DNA of 64,000 nucleotides from Azophilus sp965116165 (GCA_965116165.1 OZ220484.1:682001-746000), one strand, 5' to 3'; shown: positions 25,473 through 33,808, counted from the first letter of the stretch. The notes: generated by a model from the letters alone, not told the origin. Numbers and translations: made by a program.

Positions 25473-25958
25473 CAGACGTTCGATTACCTTACGCTCCGCA
25501 TCATTGCGCCTATCTTCCTCAACGCGGAATTCAAGCGCGCAGGGGTCAAGACACTGCACCGGAACCGATCCAACTGTACGATGCGCGGGGTCTGCAGTGT
25601 GCTTGCCGAGTTTTGTGGCACATGGCGACGACGGATAAGTCTGGATGATTCGTTGGTAATCTTCGCAATCGAGAGCAGAAAAAAGAAAAAACACGATGCC
25701 CTGGAAGACGCGACCCTAACCGCCCGACTAGTCCGAGAGCTTTGGAAACTCGACTCTCTTCCAAGTTCACAGACCAAGGAGCTTCGGCGGGTGATTCGGC
25801 GAAGATTCCGAGATATGTACGGTGACCGCAGACCCACCCGAGGCACCAATGATTATGATGTGACAGATGCCTTCGAAACAAACGCCACTCGACGCCGCCG
25901 CGGTGGGCGCCTGCTCTGGATTGTTGTCATCATCGCGCTGCTGATCTGGCTGCATTAG
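25473..25958 (+). pseudogene. DEDDh-type 3'-5' exonuclease, C-terminal remnant with membrane tail
   Basis: An open frame without a proper start. FLNAEFKRAGV resembles the ExoII region and HDALEDATLTARLV matches the ExoIII motif (His and Asp) of polymerase-III-epsilon-like nucleases. The first acidic motif is absent because the frame begins at the edge of the duplicated hip segment. A basic stretch and a hydrophobic end (LLWIVVIIALLIWLH) suggest a membrane anchor, unusual for this family. A shorter product could start at 25581, but it would lack most of the catalytic site. Confidence 0.5.
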
Positions 25959-25984
25959 TGGCAAAACGCATGGTGGGCTTGCTG

Positions 25985-26132
25985 CACTTCTTGCGAGAGC
26001 CTTGGCTTCATGATCGGCGTGGTCCATGGTTCGCCGTCTCGACGCATTGTTTCACTTCCATCACCAGTCTGAAACTGCTGTTTTCTTCCTGTTGTCAACA
26101 GCCTGCACTACGAATATCCCAGGACATTGTTC
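25985..26132. repeat. Left part of duplicated hip locus, copy 2 (upstream of intact hipBA)
   Basis: Near-identical to 24608-24755. It lies between the EcsC-like start codons (minus strand) and hipB (plus strand), so it probably holds the divergent promoters and the HipB operator. I do not see a clear palindromic operator. Confidence 0.8.
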
Positions 26133-26225
26133 TGTGGATCAGTGCCGCTTTATCGAAAGGTCGGGGTGGCAAAATTGTGACCTTCGTGCTACATATTTCT
26201 GCGATCTGTAGTGCGAAGGTATCAT

Positions 26226-26561
26226 ATGCCGACTCCTCACAATCCTCCCGCCGCTGTTCGGCGGGCACTGCGCAAACTTGGGGCGGACATCCGTGACGCC
26301 CGTCGCCGCCGACGGCTCCCCATGGCGGTCGTGGCGGAACGTGCCTTCACGTCCCGCTCCACCCTGCAAAGGGTCGAAGCCGGCGACACCAATGTCGGCA
26401 TCGGCATCTACGCCGGTGTCCTACAGGCGCTCGGCCTGCTCGACGGCCTAAGCCAGATTGCCGACATCGGCAACGACAGCGTCGGACAGGCCCTCGCCAG
26501 CGCCGAGCTACCCAAGCATGTCCGTTTCAAGCGGCCGGCAGGATTGTCCCGCGATGGCTGA
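26226..26561 (+). CDS. hipB: HipB-like XRE antitoxin
   Basis: 111 residues from the ATG at 26226, preceded by GAAGG. The helix-turn-helix reads LGADIRDARRRRRLPMAVVAERAFTS then RSTLQRVEAGDTNVGIGIY. HipB-type proteins neutralise HipA and repress the operon by binding the promoter. The stop overlaps the hipA start by eight bases, standard for such pairs. The copy upstream at 24.7 kb has lost this gene. Confidence 0.85.
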   Translation: MPTPHNPPAAVRRALRKLGADIRDARRRRRLPMAVVAERAFTSRSTLQRVEAGDTNVGIGIYAGVLQALGLLDGLSQIADIGNDSVGQALASAELPKHVRFKRPAGLSRDG

Positions 26562-27801
26562 TTTTGACGTCCATATCGATCTCCACGGCCGCACGCGACG
26601 GGTCGGGCTGGCGCGGAGCAATCGTGTTCGCGGCAGGGAGACCATCGTCTTCGAGTATGACGGCGCCTGGCTGAAAGACCCCAACAGGTTCTCTTTGGAG
26701 CCAGCCCTTGCCCTGGGACAGGGTACCTTCGCGCCGCCCGCTGGCCTCGCAACCTTCGGATCCATTGGTGATTCAGCGCCCGATACCTGGGGACGCGGGT
26801 TGATGCGGCGCACCGAGCGCCGTCTCGCCGAACGTGAGGGCCACGCCGTTCGCACACTCTTGGAAAGCGACTATCTTCTTGGCGTGGCAGACACAACCCG
26901 GCTAGGCGCATTGCGCTTCCGTTGGGCTGGGGAAAACAGGTTCCAAGCTCCGGCCCGCACAGGCGTGCCGACTCTGATTGAGCTTGGTCGCCTACTTCGG
27001 ATTACCGAGCGGATTCTCCGAGACGAGGAAACCGACGAAGATATCCAGCTTATCTTCGCCCCCGGCTCCTCCCTAGGCGGTGCGCGCCCGAAGGCGTCGG
27101 TAATCGACCGGCACGGCCACCTTTCGATCGCCAAGTTCCCGAAGGAAAGCGATGATTACAACATGGAAGCCTGGGAGGAGGTAGCACTGCGTCTGGCTGG
27201 ACAAGCCGGCATCGCCACGCCCATGCATGATCTGATCGATGTCGCCGGCAAGAAGGTCTTGCTGTCACGGCGCTTCGACCGCCGAGGCGCAATCCGCATT
27301 CCATTCCTATCGGCCATGGCGATGATGGGCGCGAGAGATGGCGAGCGCGGCAGCTATCCAGAGATCGTCGATGTTCTCGCGGAACATGGCGTCCAAGGGA
27401 AAACGGACGCCCATGCCCTTTATAGGCGCGTCGTCTTCAACGTTTTGATTTCCAATGTCGACGATCACCTGCGCAACCACGGTTTCCTGTGGCTCGGAAA
27501 GACGGGATGGTCGCTCTCTCCCGCCTACGACCTCAATCCTGTGCCGACGGATCTTAGGCCGAGGATACTCACGACCAGCATTGATCTCGACGAGGGCACC
27601 TGCTCGCTCGACCTGCTGGAGGCCGCCTCCGGGTTCTTCGCGCTGACGCTGGCGCAGGCTCGCACGGTCATTAGGGAAGTCGCAACCGTAACCAAGTTCT
27701 GGCGCGACACCGCGAAAGCGGTTGGGATCCGCGCTGCCGGGATCAACCGCATGGCCAGCGCCTTCGAGCACGACGACCTGAGACGGGCACTGGCCCTATG
27801 A
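26554..27801 (+). CDS. hipA: HipA-family serine/threonine kinase toxin
   Basis: 415 residues with the HipA N-terminal domain and the kinase-like C-domain. The phosphate-binding loop is GSSLGGARPKASV (171-183), the catalytic loop NVDDHLRNHG (301-310) has Asp304 as likely base, and YDLNP (325-329) supplies the metal Asp326. HipA of E. coli phosphorylates glutamyl-tRNA synthetase and causes persistence; the target here is unknown. All key residues are present, so it should be active. Overlaps hipB, converges on a coiled-coil gene 78 bases downstream. Confidence 0.92.
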   Translation: MADFDVHIDLHGRTRRVGLARSNRVRGRETIVFEYDGAWLKDPNRFSLEPALALGQGTFAPPAGLATFGSIGDSAPDTWGRGLMRRTERRLAEREGHAVRTLLESDYLLGVADTTRLGALRFRWAGENRFQAPARTGVPTLIELGRLLRITERILRDEETDEDIQLIFAPGSSLGGARPKASVIDRHGHLSIAKFPKESDDYNMEAWEEVALRLAGQAGIATPMHDLIDVAGKKVLLSRRFDRRGAIRIPFLSAMAMMGARDGERGSYPEIVDVLAEHGVQGKTDAHALYRRVVFNVLISNVDDHLRNHGFLWLGKTGWSLSPAYDLNPVPTDLRPRILTTSIDLDEGTCSLDLLEAASGFFALTLAQARTVIREVATVTKFWRDTAKAVGIRAAGINRMASAFEHDDLRRALAL

Positions 27802-28293
27802 CGGGAACCTTCTTCCACAGCCCCAACCCGCCAGCGGACAGCCCCGCCACCGGCGCGATAATTGATCCGGGCCGCGTCCTTAGGCGGCGCGGTTGTGCGC
27901 GATGGCTTCTCTCAGCCCCTCGACGAGGCCGGACAAATGGGCGACTTCCTTGCCCAGGCCGTGCACTTCCGTCTCGATGCCCTTCATCCGCGAGTCCATG
28001 CGATCCATCCGCGAGTCCATGCGATTCAGGCGTGAGTCGATGCGATTCATCTCAGCGTCGATCCGGGCATCAAGCCTGCGGTTGCCAGCGCGTATCTGCA
28101 CACCCAAGGCGATTCCCACGCCAACGATGGAGACCAGGATGGTTACAAACTCAATGTTCATCGTTCATCATTGTAACGGTAACGCGTTCCCACGCGCATG
28201 CTTCGAAACCGGCAGCATTGTACCCGCCCAACCGGCAACTGGCGCGTCGTGTTCCGTTGAACATGATGAGGAAATCGCTTCGTTTATCCATTT
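27531..28293. repeat. Right part of duplicated hip locus, copy 2
   Basis: Intact counterpart of 24755-25469: hipA tail, spacer, coiled-coil gene and its upstream region. Homology ends at CGTTTATCCAT, beyond which the sequence runs into an end of element D. Confidence 0.85.
27880..28161 (-). CDS. Small membrane coiled-coil protein, copy 3
   Basis: 93 residues, longest of the three. The same membrane segment and tail as copies 1 and 2, with three 7-residue units between (MNRIDSR, LNRMDSR, MDRMDSR). Converges on the intact hipA. As in copy 2, the upstream bases keep the end of an AlbA_2 reading frame. Function unknown; a role linked to the toxin is possible only from repeated neighbourhood. Confidence 0.7.
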   Translation of the reverse strand: MNIEFVTILVSIVGVGIALGVQIRAGNRRLDARIDAEMNRIDSRLNRMDSRMDRMDSRMKGIETEVHGLGKEVAHLSGLVEGLREAIAHNRAA

Positions 28294-28307
28294 GATCGAT
28301 TCGTTGC

Positions 28308-28336
28308 GTTAGTTTATTCATGAATAGGTCGGGTTA
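28308..28336. repeat. Lone terminal repeat of family D
   Basis: AGTTTATTCATGAATAGGTC plus GGGTTA equals the right end of elements at 28709 and 56268, but no D body adjoins it. It lies two bases from the 3' end of tRNA-Ser and may be a remnant of an insertion next to the tRNA. Confidence 0.65.
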
Positions 28337-28338
28337 AG

Positions 28339-28426
28339 TGGCGGAGAGGGAGGGATTCGAACCCTCGATACGTTTCCGTATACACACTTTCCAAGCGTGC
28401 TCCTTCGGCCTCTCGGACACCTCTCC
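28339..28426 (-). tRNA. tRNA-Ser (anticodon GGA)
   Basis: 88 bases including an encoded CCA. Acceptor stem GGAGAGG/CCTCTCC, D-arm GTCCGAGAGGCC, anticodon loop CTTGGAAAG with GGA, a long variable arm typical of serine tRNAs (TATACGGAAACGTA region), and a T-arm GAGGGTTCGAATCCCTC. All stems pair. Reads UCC/UCU codons. Confidence 0.97.
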
Positions 28427-28527
28427 GCTGGTACTCGACCCCACCAACAGCCGCTGGACGAGGGACTATGCTAGCGGCAGCGCCGGACTCGCCGCAACCC
28501 ATCGTCGTACGGAACCACCCGAAACAC

Positions 28528-28709
28528 TAACTCGACCTATGCGTGAATGAACGTGGCGAGGCCGGCAAGAGTAGTGAAAGCACTGGGTGCGCGGGGCAAG
28601 AGCGCTCGCGGGTGTGCTTGACAGCGCGTTGAGCATGCGGTGGGAGCATGTCCAGTGATTTCGCTGCTATTGACAGCCGCAGTAGTTTATTCATGAATAG
28701 GTCGCACTA
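28528..28709. mobile_element. Short inverted-repeat element, family D copy 2
   Basis: Begins TAACTCGACCTATGCGTGAA and ends ATTCATGAATAGGTCGCACT; the sequence CACTAA occurs at both junctions (28525-28530, 28705-28710). The body is closely similar to 56088-56268. No coding capacity. Confidence 0.8.
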
Positions 28710-28728
28710 AAGGAAGAGAAGGTGAAAC

Positions 28729-29925
28729 ATGGCCGGACCCTTGAAAGACATCCGTGTCCTTGACGTCGGCATCTTGGTGCAGGGCCCCCAGGCGGGCGCG
28801 ATGCTCTCGAATATGGGGGCGGACGTTATCAAGGTCGAATTGCCGGGCTTCGGCGACCACGCCCGTTTTCTGCCGGTATCCGCCGACGACCCGCGCCCCG
28901 CCTTTTATATCGGATGCAACCGCGGCAAGCGGGGCCTGACCCTCGATTTACACACAGCCGCCGGTGTGGCGATTTTCCGGAAGCTTGCCGCCAACGCCGA
29001 TGTCGTGCTCAGCAACTTTGTTCCCGGAACCCTTGAGGGATGGGGGCTCGGCTACGAGGCCCTGGTCGACATCAATCCAAGCATTATCTGGGCTGCCGGT
29101 AGCGCCTTCGGACCGGTTGGGCCGGACGCCCAGCGCAAGGGTGCCGACCTGGCCGGACAGGCGGCGGGCGGCCTAATCAGCACCATTGGGCGGGACGGCG
29201 ATACGCCATCGCCCGTGGGGGCAACCATTGCCGACCACATGGGCTCACTCAATTTAGTGGCGGGGATATTGGCGGCGCTTCATGTCCGGCACCAAACCGG
29301 CCGCGGGCAGCGTGTCGAGGTATCCCTGCTCGGCAGCCAGATTTGGGCACAGGCCTCGGAATACACCGCCAGCCTGCTAACGGGCAAGCCCACGGGCCGG
29401 GCGAACTACGGCCATTCCCTGCTCTTGCCAACCTACCGCATCTTTGCTACCGCCGACGGATGGATGGCCCTCATCGGTGTTGGCGCGGATGCCTTCGATG
29501 CCTTCCTTATCGCCCTTGGACGGCCGGAGTTGGCCACGGACGAGCGTCTGCGGCCCGAGGCATTGGCATTATCCATGGAAAGCCACCAACTGCTGGCCAC
29601 GAAACTCGAACAGACCCTGCGCACGCGCACCACCGCCGAATGGGGCGAGGCGTTTCGCGGCATTGATGTACGCTATGCGCCGGTGCGCAACCACCAGGAA
29701 GTCACCGACGACCCCGGCGCTTGGGAAAATGGATACTTCGCCCAAGTGGAACTCGCCGACGGTACCCTGGAGCCCGCCGTGGGTGTACCCATTCGCATGA
29801 GTGAAACACCGCTTGAGCCGGGTGTTGCCGCGCCCGGCCTCGGAGAGCATTCCGATGAAATCCTCAGGGAAAGCGGATACACAGAGGCGGAAATCGCGGC
29901 TTTCCACCAAGCCGGCGTTATTTAA
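28729..29925 (+). CDS. CoA-transferase family III (CaiB/BaiF)
   Basis: 398 residues. N-terminal motif GPLKDIRVLDVGILVQGPQAG, GADVIKVE, and the putative nucleophilic Asp140 in KGADLAGQAAGG are typical. Moves CoA between a donor thioester and a carboxylic acid; the substrate is unknown. A purine-rich ribosome site (AGGAAGAGAAGG) precedes the ATG. The TAA stop is directly followed by element A copy 4. A second, unrelated CoA-transferase lies on the other strand 3 ends facing, so both may serve the same acid, but that is only a guess. Confidence 0.9.
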   Translation: MAGPLKDIRVLDVGILVQGPQAGAMLSNMGADVIKVELPGFGDHARFLPVSADDPRPAFYIGCNRGKRGLTLDLHTAAGVAIFRKLAANADVVLSNFVPGTLEGWGLGYEALVDINPSIIWAAGSAFGPVGPDAQRKGADLAGQAAGGLISTIGRDGDTPSPVGATIADHMGSLNLVAGILAALHVRHQTGRGQRVEVSLLGSQIWAQASEYTASLLTGKPTGRANYGHSLLLPTYRIFATADGWMALIGVGADAFDAFLIALGRPELATDERLRPEALALSMESHQLLATKLEQTLRTRTTAEWGEAFRGIDVRYAPVRNHQEVTDDPGAWENGYFAQVELADGTLEPAVGVPIRMSETPLEPGVAAPGLGEHSDEILRESGYTEAEIAAFHQAGVI

Positions 29926-30025
29926 GGAACTTATATACATAAGTTGACATGCCACTATATATTGAGGCTTTAGTGGCGGGAAACCACCACATGTTGGGTT
30001 TTGTCAACTAATCGATATAATTCCC
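29926..30025. mobile_element. Family A copy 4, adjacent to a stop codon
   Basis: Reverse orientation (GGAACTTATATACATAAGTT to ATATAATTCCC). The flanks TTATTTAA and TCATCTAA agree at six of eight positions, consistent with a worn 8-base duplication. The left flank includes the TAA of the CoA-transferase gene. Confidence 0.85.
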
Positions 30026-30033
30026 TCATCTAA

Positions 30034-30128
30034 GGAACCTCTATCCTTTAGGTCGAGACATCCAGTTTAATAAAATCAATAGCTTACGAGTGGCTAAATG
30101 CTGCTCTATCGAATTGTTCAGACCTCCC
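30034..30128. mobile_element. Family B copy 3
   Basis: Starts GGAACCTCTATCC, contains TAATAAAATCAATAGCTTAC and ends GAATTGTTCAGACCTCC. It directly follows element A copy 4. Bases 30129-30243 beyond it are GC-rich with no recognisable gene. Confidence 0.8.
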
Positions 30129-30243
30129 CCAAGGCAACGACTACTTTTACCGCGGCGCATTGGTCAGGGAGCTCCTGGAAGTGGCCACGGCAGTTGGCCG
30201 CGGATGTCCGCCACAGCCAAGTTCCCGGATCCGGCGCAGGCTC

Positions 30244-31476
30244 CTAAAACCTATCAGCCCGCCTTCCTGAGCGCATCGCCTCCCGCAACTCATCCCGAAA
30301 TTCCGGAGCGGCAATCGCAATCAACGCCTCCGCCCGGGCGGCGAGCGGCAAATTGCGTAGCTCCGCAACGCCGTATTCGGTCACCACAATATCCACATCG
30401 GTACGCAGCGCGGTAACGACCTCGACACGCGCCACGATTCTCGACGCCGTACCGCGCCGGGCCCGGGCGTTCATGGCGACCACCGAACGCCCGCCCGGGC
30501 TCAGCCGGGCACCGCGCATGAAATCGACGGAGCCGCCCGTACCGGAAATCTGCCGGCCCCCGGCGAACTCCGCATTAACCTGACCCATCAGGTCGATCTC
30601 CACAGCCGAGTTGATGGAGACAAAGCCGGGCAACTGGCGAATAATGCCCGCATCGTGGGTGTGATTGGCACCTTTGAACACCACCTGCGGGGTATCCGCC
30701 AGCCAATCGAGCAAGCTCTGTGAACCGAGCGCCATGCCCGTGACATGGCGTTTGCGGTCTATGGGTTTATTAGCCCCGGTGATGTTGCCGTTGCGGATCA
30801 GCGCCATGCCGACGTCGTCGATCAGACCGCCGTGCATGCCAAGGTCATTCTTGTCGCCAAGGCCCGCGAGAATGGCGGCGGGGATGGCGCCAATGCCGGT
30901 CTGAATGCAATCACCATCCCGAATCAGGCCCGCGACCCGTGTGCCGATCATGCTCGCGCCGTCGTCGATCCCCGGGGTGGGCATTTCGTGGAGCGGCCGA
31001 TTGGTGACAAGCATATCGTCGATACGCGCTTCCTCAATCAGCGGACAGCCGGCCGGCGCGGTGAACGCCTCGTTGTATTCGGCCAGCACCAGTTTGGCGC
31101 TGGCAAGCGCGGCATCCGCGAAGTCAACATTGGGGCCGAGGCGCAAGCGTCCGTCCCGGCCACGCGCCACCTGCACGAGAGCGACATCGATATCGCGGCT
31201 CAAATAATCATAAAAAGCGCGCATGTGCATGGGCAAAAAATGCAGGCGCGCCGGATCCGCACCTCGCAGATGCGCACCCATGAACGGCGTGGTCATTCGA
31301 AAGCTGGGGTGCCAAGCCGTGAAATCCATTTGGTTATAGGTGGCCAGCGGAAACTGAATGAAATGGAGGTGTTCCGGCAACGGTGCCGCCCGCAGTGCCG
31401 CGAGCAGCCCAGTGGGCTCGTTGCTCGAACCGCTTACGAATAGGCGTTGACCCGGTTGCAGGTGGCTAAGATCCAT
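30244..31476 (-). CDS. Acetyl-CoA hydrolase/transferase family protein (4-hydroxybutyrate CoA-transferase-like)
   Basis: 410 residues from the ATG at 31476 (a TTG six bases upstream is less likely); GGGGA lies upstream. Class I CoA-transferase fold: TGIGAIPAAIL, MHGGLIDDVGMALI, and the nucleophile motif INSAVEIDLMGQVN with Glu293. ISGTGGSVDFMRGA and VTEYGVAELRNLP are further family marks. Transfers CoA between acetyl-CoA and a short or hydroxylated acid; the exact substrate is unknown. Upstream is element A copy 5, downstream element B copy 3. Confidence 0.88.
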   Translation of the reverse strand: MDLSHLQPGQRLFVSGSSNEPTGLLAALRAAPLPEHLHFIQFPLATYNQMDFTAWHPSFRMTTPFMGAHLRGADPARLHFLPMHMRAFYDYLSRDIDVALVQVARGRDGRLRLGPNVDFADAALASAKLVLAEYNEAFTAPAGCPLIEEARIDDMLVTNRPLHEMPTPGIDDGASMIGTRVAGLIRDGDCIQTGIGAIPAAILAGLGDKNDLGMHGGLIDDVGMALIRNGNITGANKPIDRKRHVTGMALGSQSLLDWLADTPQVVFKGANHTHDAGIIRQLPGFVSINSAVEIDLMGQVNAEFAGGRQISGTGGSVDFMRGARLSPGGRSVVAMNARARRGTASRIVARVEVVTALRTDVDIVVTEYGVAELRNLPLAARAEALIAIAAPEFRDELREAMRSGRRADRF

Positions 31477-31513
31477 GGTCAATTTTCCCCATTAAAGTCC
31501 CACTGCATTCAAA

Positions 31514-31613
31514 GGGAATTATATCGATGAGTTGACAGAAGCCGACATGTGGTAATTTCCGGCCGCTAAATCCTCAACATACAGTGGCATGTCAACTTAC
31601 GTATATAAGTCCC
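31514..31613. mobile_element. Family A copy 5, overlapping the 3' end of truA
   Basis: 100 bases, GGGAATTATATCGATGAGTT to TATATAAGTCCC. The flanks do not show a clear target duplication. The right terminal repeat (31597-31613) forms the last codons and stop of truA. Confidence 0.85.
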
Positions 31614-32433
31614 TTGAATCGAAACGCTTAGGTTCCCCGCCGGCCATTAGCGGCGGCGGCGCGCCGGGAGGAAAGTCGTAATCCGGATAGATGACGTCCA
31701 CAAGGTAGAGCCCTTGCGCCGGCGCGGTTTTGCCAATAAGCCTGCGATCCCTGGCCGAGGCGCATTCGGCGATCCAACCTGGACATCGCTTCCCTTCGCC
31801 CACCCGCTGCAGCGCGCCCGCGATGTTGCGCACCATATGCAACAGAAAGGCATTCGCCTGAATGTCGAGAACGACCAGATTGTCGGCGGCCCACACGGCC
31901 AACCGGTGAACATTGCGACGGGGGCTGCGCGCCTGGCAACTGGCGGCGCGGAAGCTTGTGAAGTCGTGTTCGCCGATGAGGCTTTGTCCGGCCCGGTGCA
32001 TGGCCTCGGCATCCAGGGGGGGAACCCGCCAGGAAAACGCATCGCTCAACGGGGCCGGTGCCTCATCCACGCGATACAGAAAAACATAGCGACGCGCGGC
32101 GGCCCTGTGGCGGGCGTGGAAATCCGCATCGACGGGCCGCGCCCAGCGCACCTTGACGCCCGCGCCGGTTAGGCTGTTAACACCCTCTCGCCAAGCCCGC
32201 AGCGGCCGGTTGGCCGTTGTGGTGAAACCCACCACCTGTTTGGTGGCGTGGACGCCGGTGTCGGTCCGGCCCGCGGCGACGGTTGCAATGGGCTGATCGG
32301 CGACTCGGCTCAGGGCGCTTTCCAGTTCCTCCTGAACCGATGGCGCATGGCGTTGGCGCTGCCAGCCACAATAGGCCCCGCCGTTGTATTGCACCCCGAG
32401 CGCAATGTTGACAGGCGGCACGGCTGGCGTCAT
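31597..32433 (-). CDS. truA: tRNA pseudouridine(38-40) synthase
   Basis: 278 residues. The catalytic Asp58 lies in AGRTDTGVHA; other family blocks are YCGWQRQ, RRYVFLYR, HDFTSFRA and NAFLLHMVRNIAG. The ATG at 32433 overlaps the asd stop (ATGA), so it is the distal gene of the leu-asd cluster. The last five codons and TAA (RDLYT) come from the terminal repeat of element A, so the natural C-terminus has been altered; the conserved core ends before that. Confidence 0.93.
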   Translation of the reverse strand: MTPAVPPVNIALGVQYNGGAYCGWQRQRHAPSVQEELESALSRVADQPIATVAAGRTDTGVHATKQVVGFTTTANRPLRAWREGVNSLTGAGVKVRWARPVDADFHARHRAAARRYVFLYRVDEAPAPLSDAFSWRVPPLDAEAMHRAGQSLIGEHDFTSFRAASCQARSPRRNVHRLAVWAADNLVVLDIQANAFLLHMVRNIAGALQRVGEGKRCPGWIAECASARDRRLIGKTAPAQGLYLVDVIYPDYDFPPGAPPPLMAGGEPKRFDSRDLYT

Positions 32434-33461
32434 TGCGATGCAAGTAGCGGCAACAACGCCTCCGCAATCTGCACACTGTTGAGCGCCGCGCCCTTGCGCA
32501 CGTTGTCCGCAACCACCCAAAGGTTCAGTCCCCTGGGATGCGACTGATCCTGGCGGACGCGCCCGACATAAACCGGGTCGGTGCCGGCCCCGTCGAGCGC
32601 GGCGGTGGGATAGCCGCCGGGTGCCGCATCATCGCGCAGCACGACCCCGGGCGCCCGCGCCAACAGGGCGCGAACCTCGTCCACCGAAATCGGCGCACGG
32701 GTTTCAATGTGCACCGCCTCCGAATGGCCGTAGAACACCGGAATGCGTACACAGGTGGCATTCACGCCGATGCTGTCGTCCTCAAAAATCTTGTGCGTCT
32801 CCCACACCATTTTCATCTCTTCCCTCGTATAGCCGTTCTCCTGAAAGGCATCGATTTGCGGAACGGCGTTGAAGGCGATCTGCACTGGCGCGACGGTCGA
32901 TTCAATCGGCTTGGTGTTCAAAAGATTGGCGGTTTGTCCGGCGAGTTCGCGCAGCCCGCCCGCCCCGGCACCGGACACCGCCTGGTAGGTCGCCACGTTG
33001 ATGCGATCAATGCCCGCCGCATCAAGGATCGGCTTCAAGGCCACCACCATCTGTATGGTGGAGCAGTTGGGGTTGGCAATGATGTTGCGATTCGCGTATT
33101 CCGGCAGCCGATGCGGATTGACCTCGGGCACGATCAAGGGCACATCGTCGTCGTAGCGGAAATGGGAGGTGTTGTCGATCACCACGCAGCCGGCCGCCGC
33201 CGCCCGTGGCGCGAACTCTGCCGAAACCGAGCCGCCCGCGGAAAAAAGCCCGATCCGCGCCTGTTCGAAGTCAAAGGTGTCGAGGCGTTGAACGGTCACC
33301 GACCCGCCACGGAACCGGTAGCGTTTCCCCTCGGACCGCTCGCTCGCCAGCAGAAACAGCCGCTCCACCGGAAACGCCCGTTCCTCAAGTATTTCCAGCA
33401 ATGCCTCGCCCACGGCACCGGTGGCACCGGCGATAGCGACGTTTACAGAACCGTTATTCAT
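32430..33461 (-). CDS. asd: Aspartate-semialdehyde dehydrogenase
   Basis: 343 residues. NADP motif GATGAVGEALLEIL (12-25), catalytic Cys133 in NPNCSTIQ, and the later FYGHSEAVH with the catalytic His. Reduces aspartyl phosphate in the lysine/threonine/methionine pathway. Placement between leuB and truA is the usual gammaproteobacterial order, although fimV, often between asd and truA, is missing. Overlaps truA by four bases. Confidence 0.95.
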   Translation of the reverse strand: MNNGSVNVAIAGATGAVGEALLEILEERAFPVERLFLLASERSEGKRYRFRGGSVTVQRLDTFDFEQARIGLFSAGGSVSAEFAPRAAAAGCVVIDNTSHFRYDDDVPLIVPEVNPHRLPEYANRNIIANPNCSTIQMVVALKPILDAAGIDRINVATYQAVSGAGAGGLRELAGQTANLLNTKPIESTVAPVQIAFNAVPQIDAFQENGYTREEMKMVWETHKIFEDDSIGVNATCVRIPVFYGHSEAVHIETRAPISVDEVRALLARAPGVVLRDDAAPGGYPTAALDGAGTDPVYVGRVRQDQSHPRGLNLWVVADNVRKGAALNSVQIAEALLPLLASQ

Positions 33462-33512
33462 TCATCACCCACTGCCCGTGGACCGGTCCGCCACTGAATC
33501 TGCGTCGGCCCC

Positions 33513-33547
33513 AGTATAAAAATATCTTTTAAAATTAGCTAATTATG
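33513..33547 (-). promoter_or_regulatory. Possible asd promoter
   Basis: On the minus strand TATACT (33518-33513) is preceded by a very AT-rich tract (AAAAGATATTTT, TTAGCTAATTT) 50-90 bases before the asd ATG. The -10 hexamer is good; no clear -35 is seen. It would allow asd-truA transcription independent of leuB, which is now separated by repeats. Confidence 0.35.
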
Positions 33548-33693
33548 GCCTAATTCGTACAGATCGAATAGCATGCGTATTGACAAGACGGGACTCTACC
33601 GATGAGGGAGCGAATCGTCGGGGCTCCCGCATCGCGGCGACTACATGACTACGCAACCTGCGCCTACTCCGACCCGCGTACTACATTTTGGAA

Positions 33694-33804
33694 GGGAATC
33701 ACATACATAAGTTGACATGCCACTATATATTGAGGATTTAGAAGCGAAAAACCACTACATGTTGGGCTCTGTCAACTAATCGATATAATTCCCATATAAT
33801 TCCC
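33694..33804. mobile_element. Family A copy 6, inserted at the end of element B
   Basis: Flanked by perfect TTTTGGAA duplications (33686-33693 and 33805-33812). The right copy is the target TTTT plus the GGAA terminus of element B copy 4, so A jumped into the edge of B. The right end is partly doubled (ATATAATTCCC twice), giving 111 bases. Confidence 0.9.
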
Positions 33805-33808
33805 TTTT

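Larger units (their letters stand above)
28162..28728. other. Intergenic region: duplication edge, lone D end, tRNA-Ser, element D
   Basis: 567 bases without protein genes. Order: shared upstream flank of the coiled-coil gene (to 28293), a lone right end of element D (28308-28336), tRNA-Ser (28339-28426), about 100 unique bases that should hold the tRNA promoter, element D copy 2 (28528-28709), and the ribosome site of the CoA-transferase gene. Confidence 0.75.

Noticed and set aside
26226..28161. Three-gene HipBST-type toxin system (hipB, hipA, small protein)
   Set aside because: The third gene is on the opposite strand, convergent, and unlike HipS; hipA here is full length with its own N-terminal domain.
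30129..30243. Possible gene fragment downstream of element B copy 3 (open frame GNDYFYRGALVRELLEVA)
   Set aside because: Too short to assign, and there is no matching partner piece nearby.
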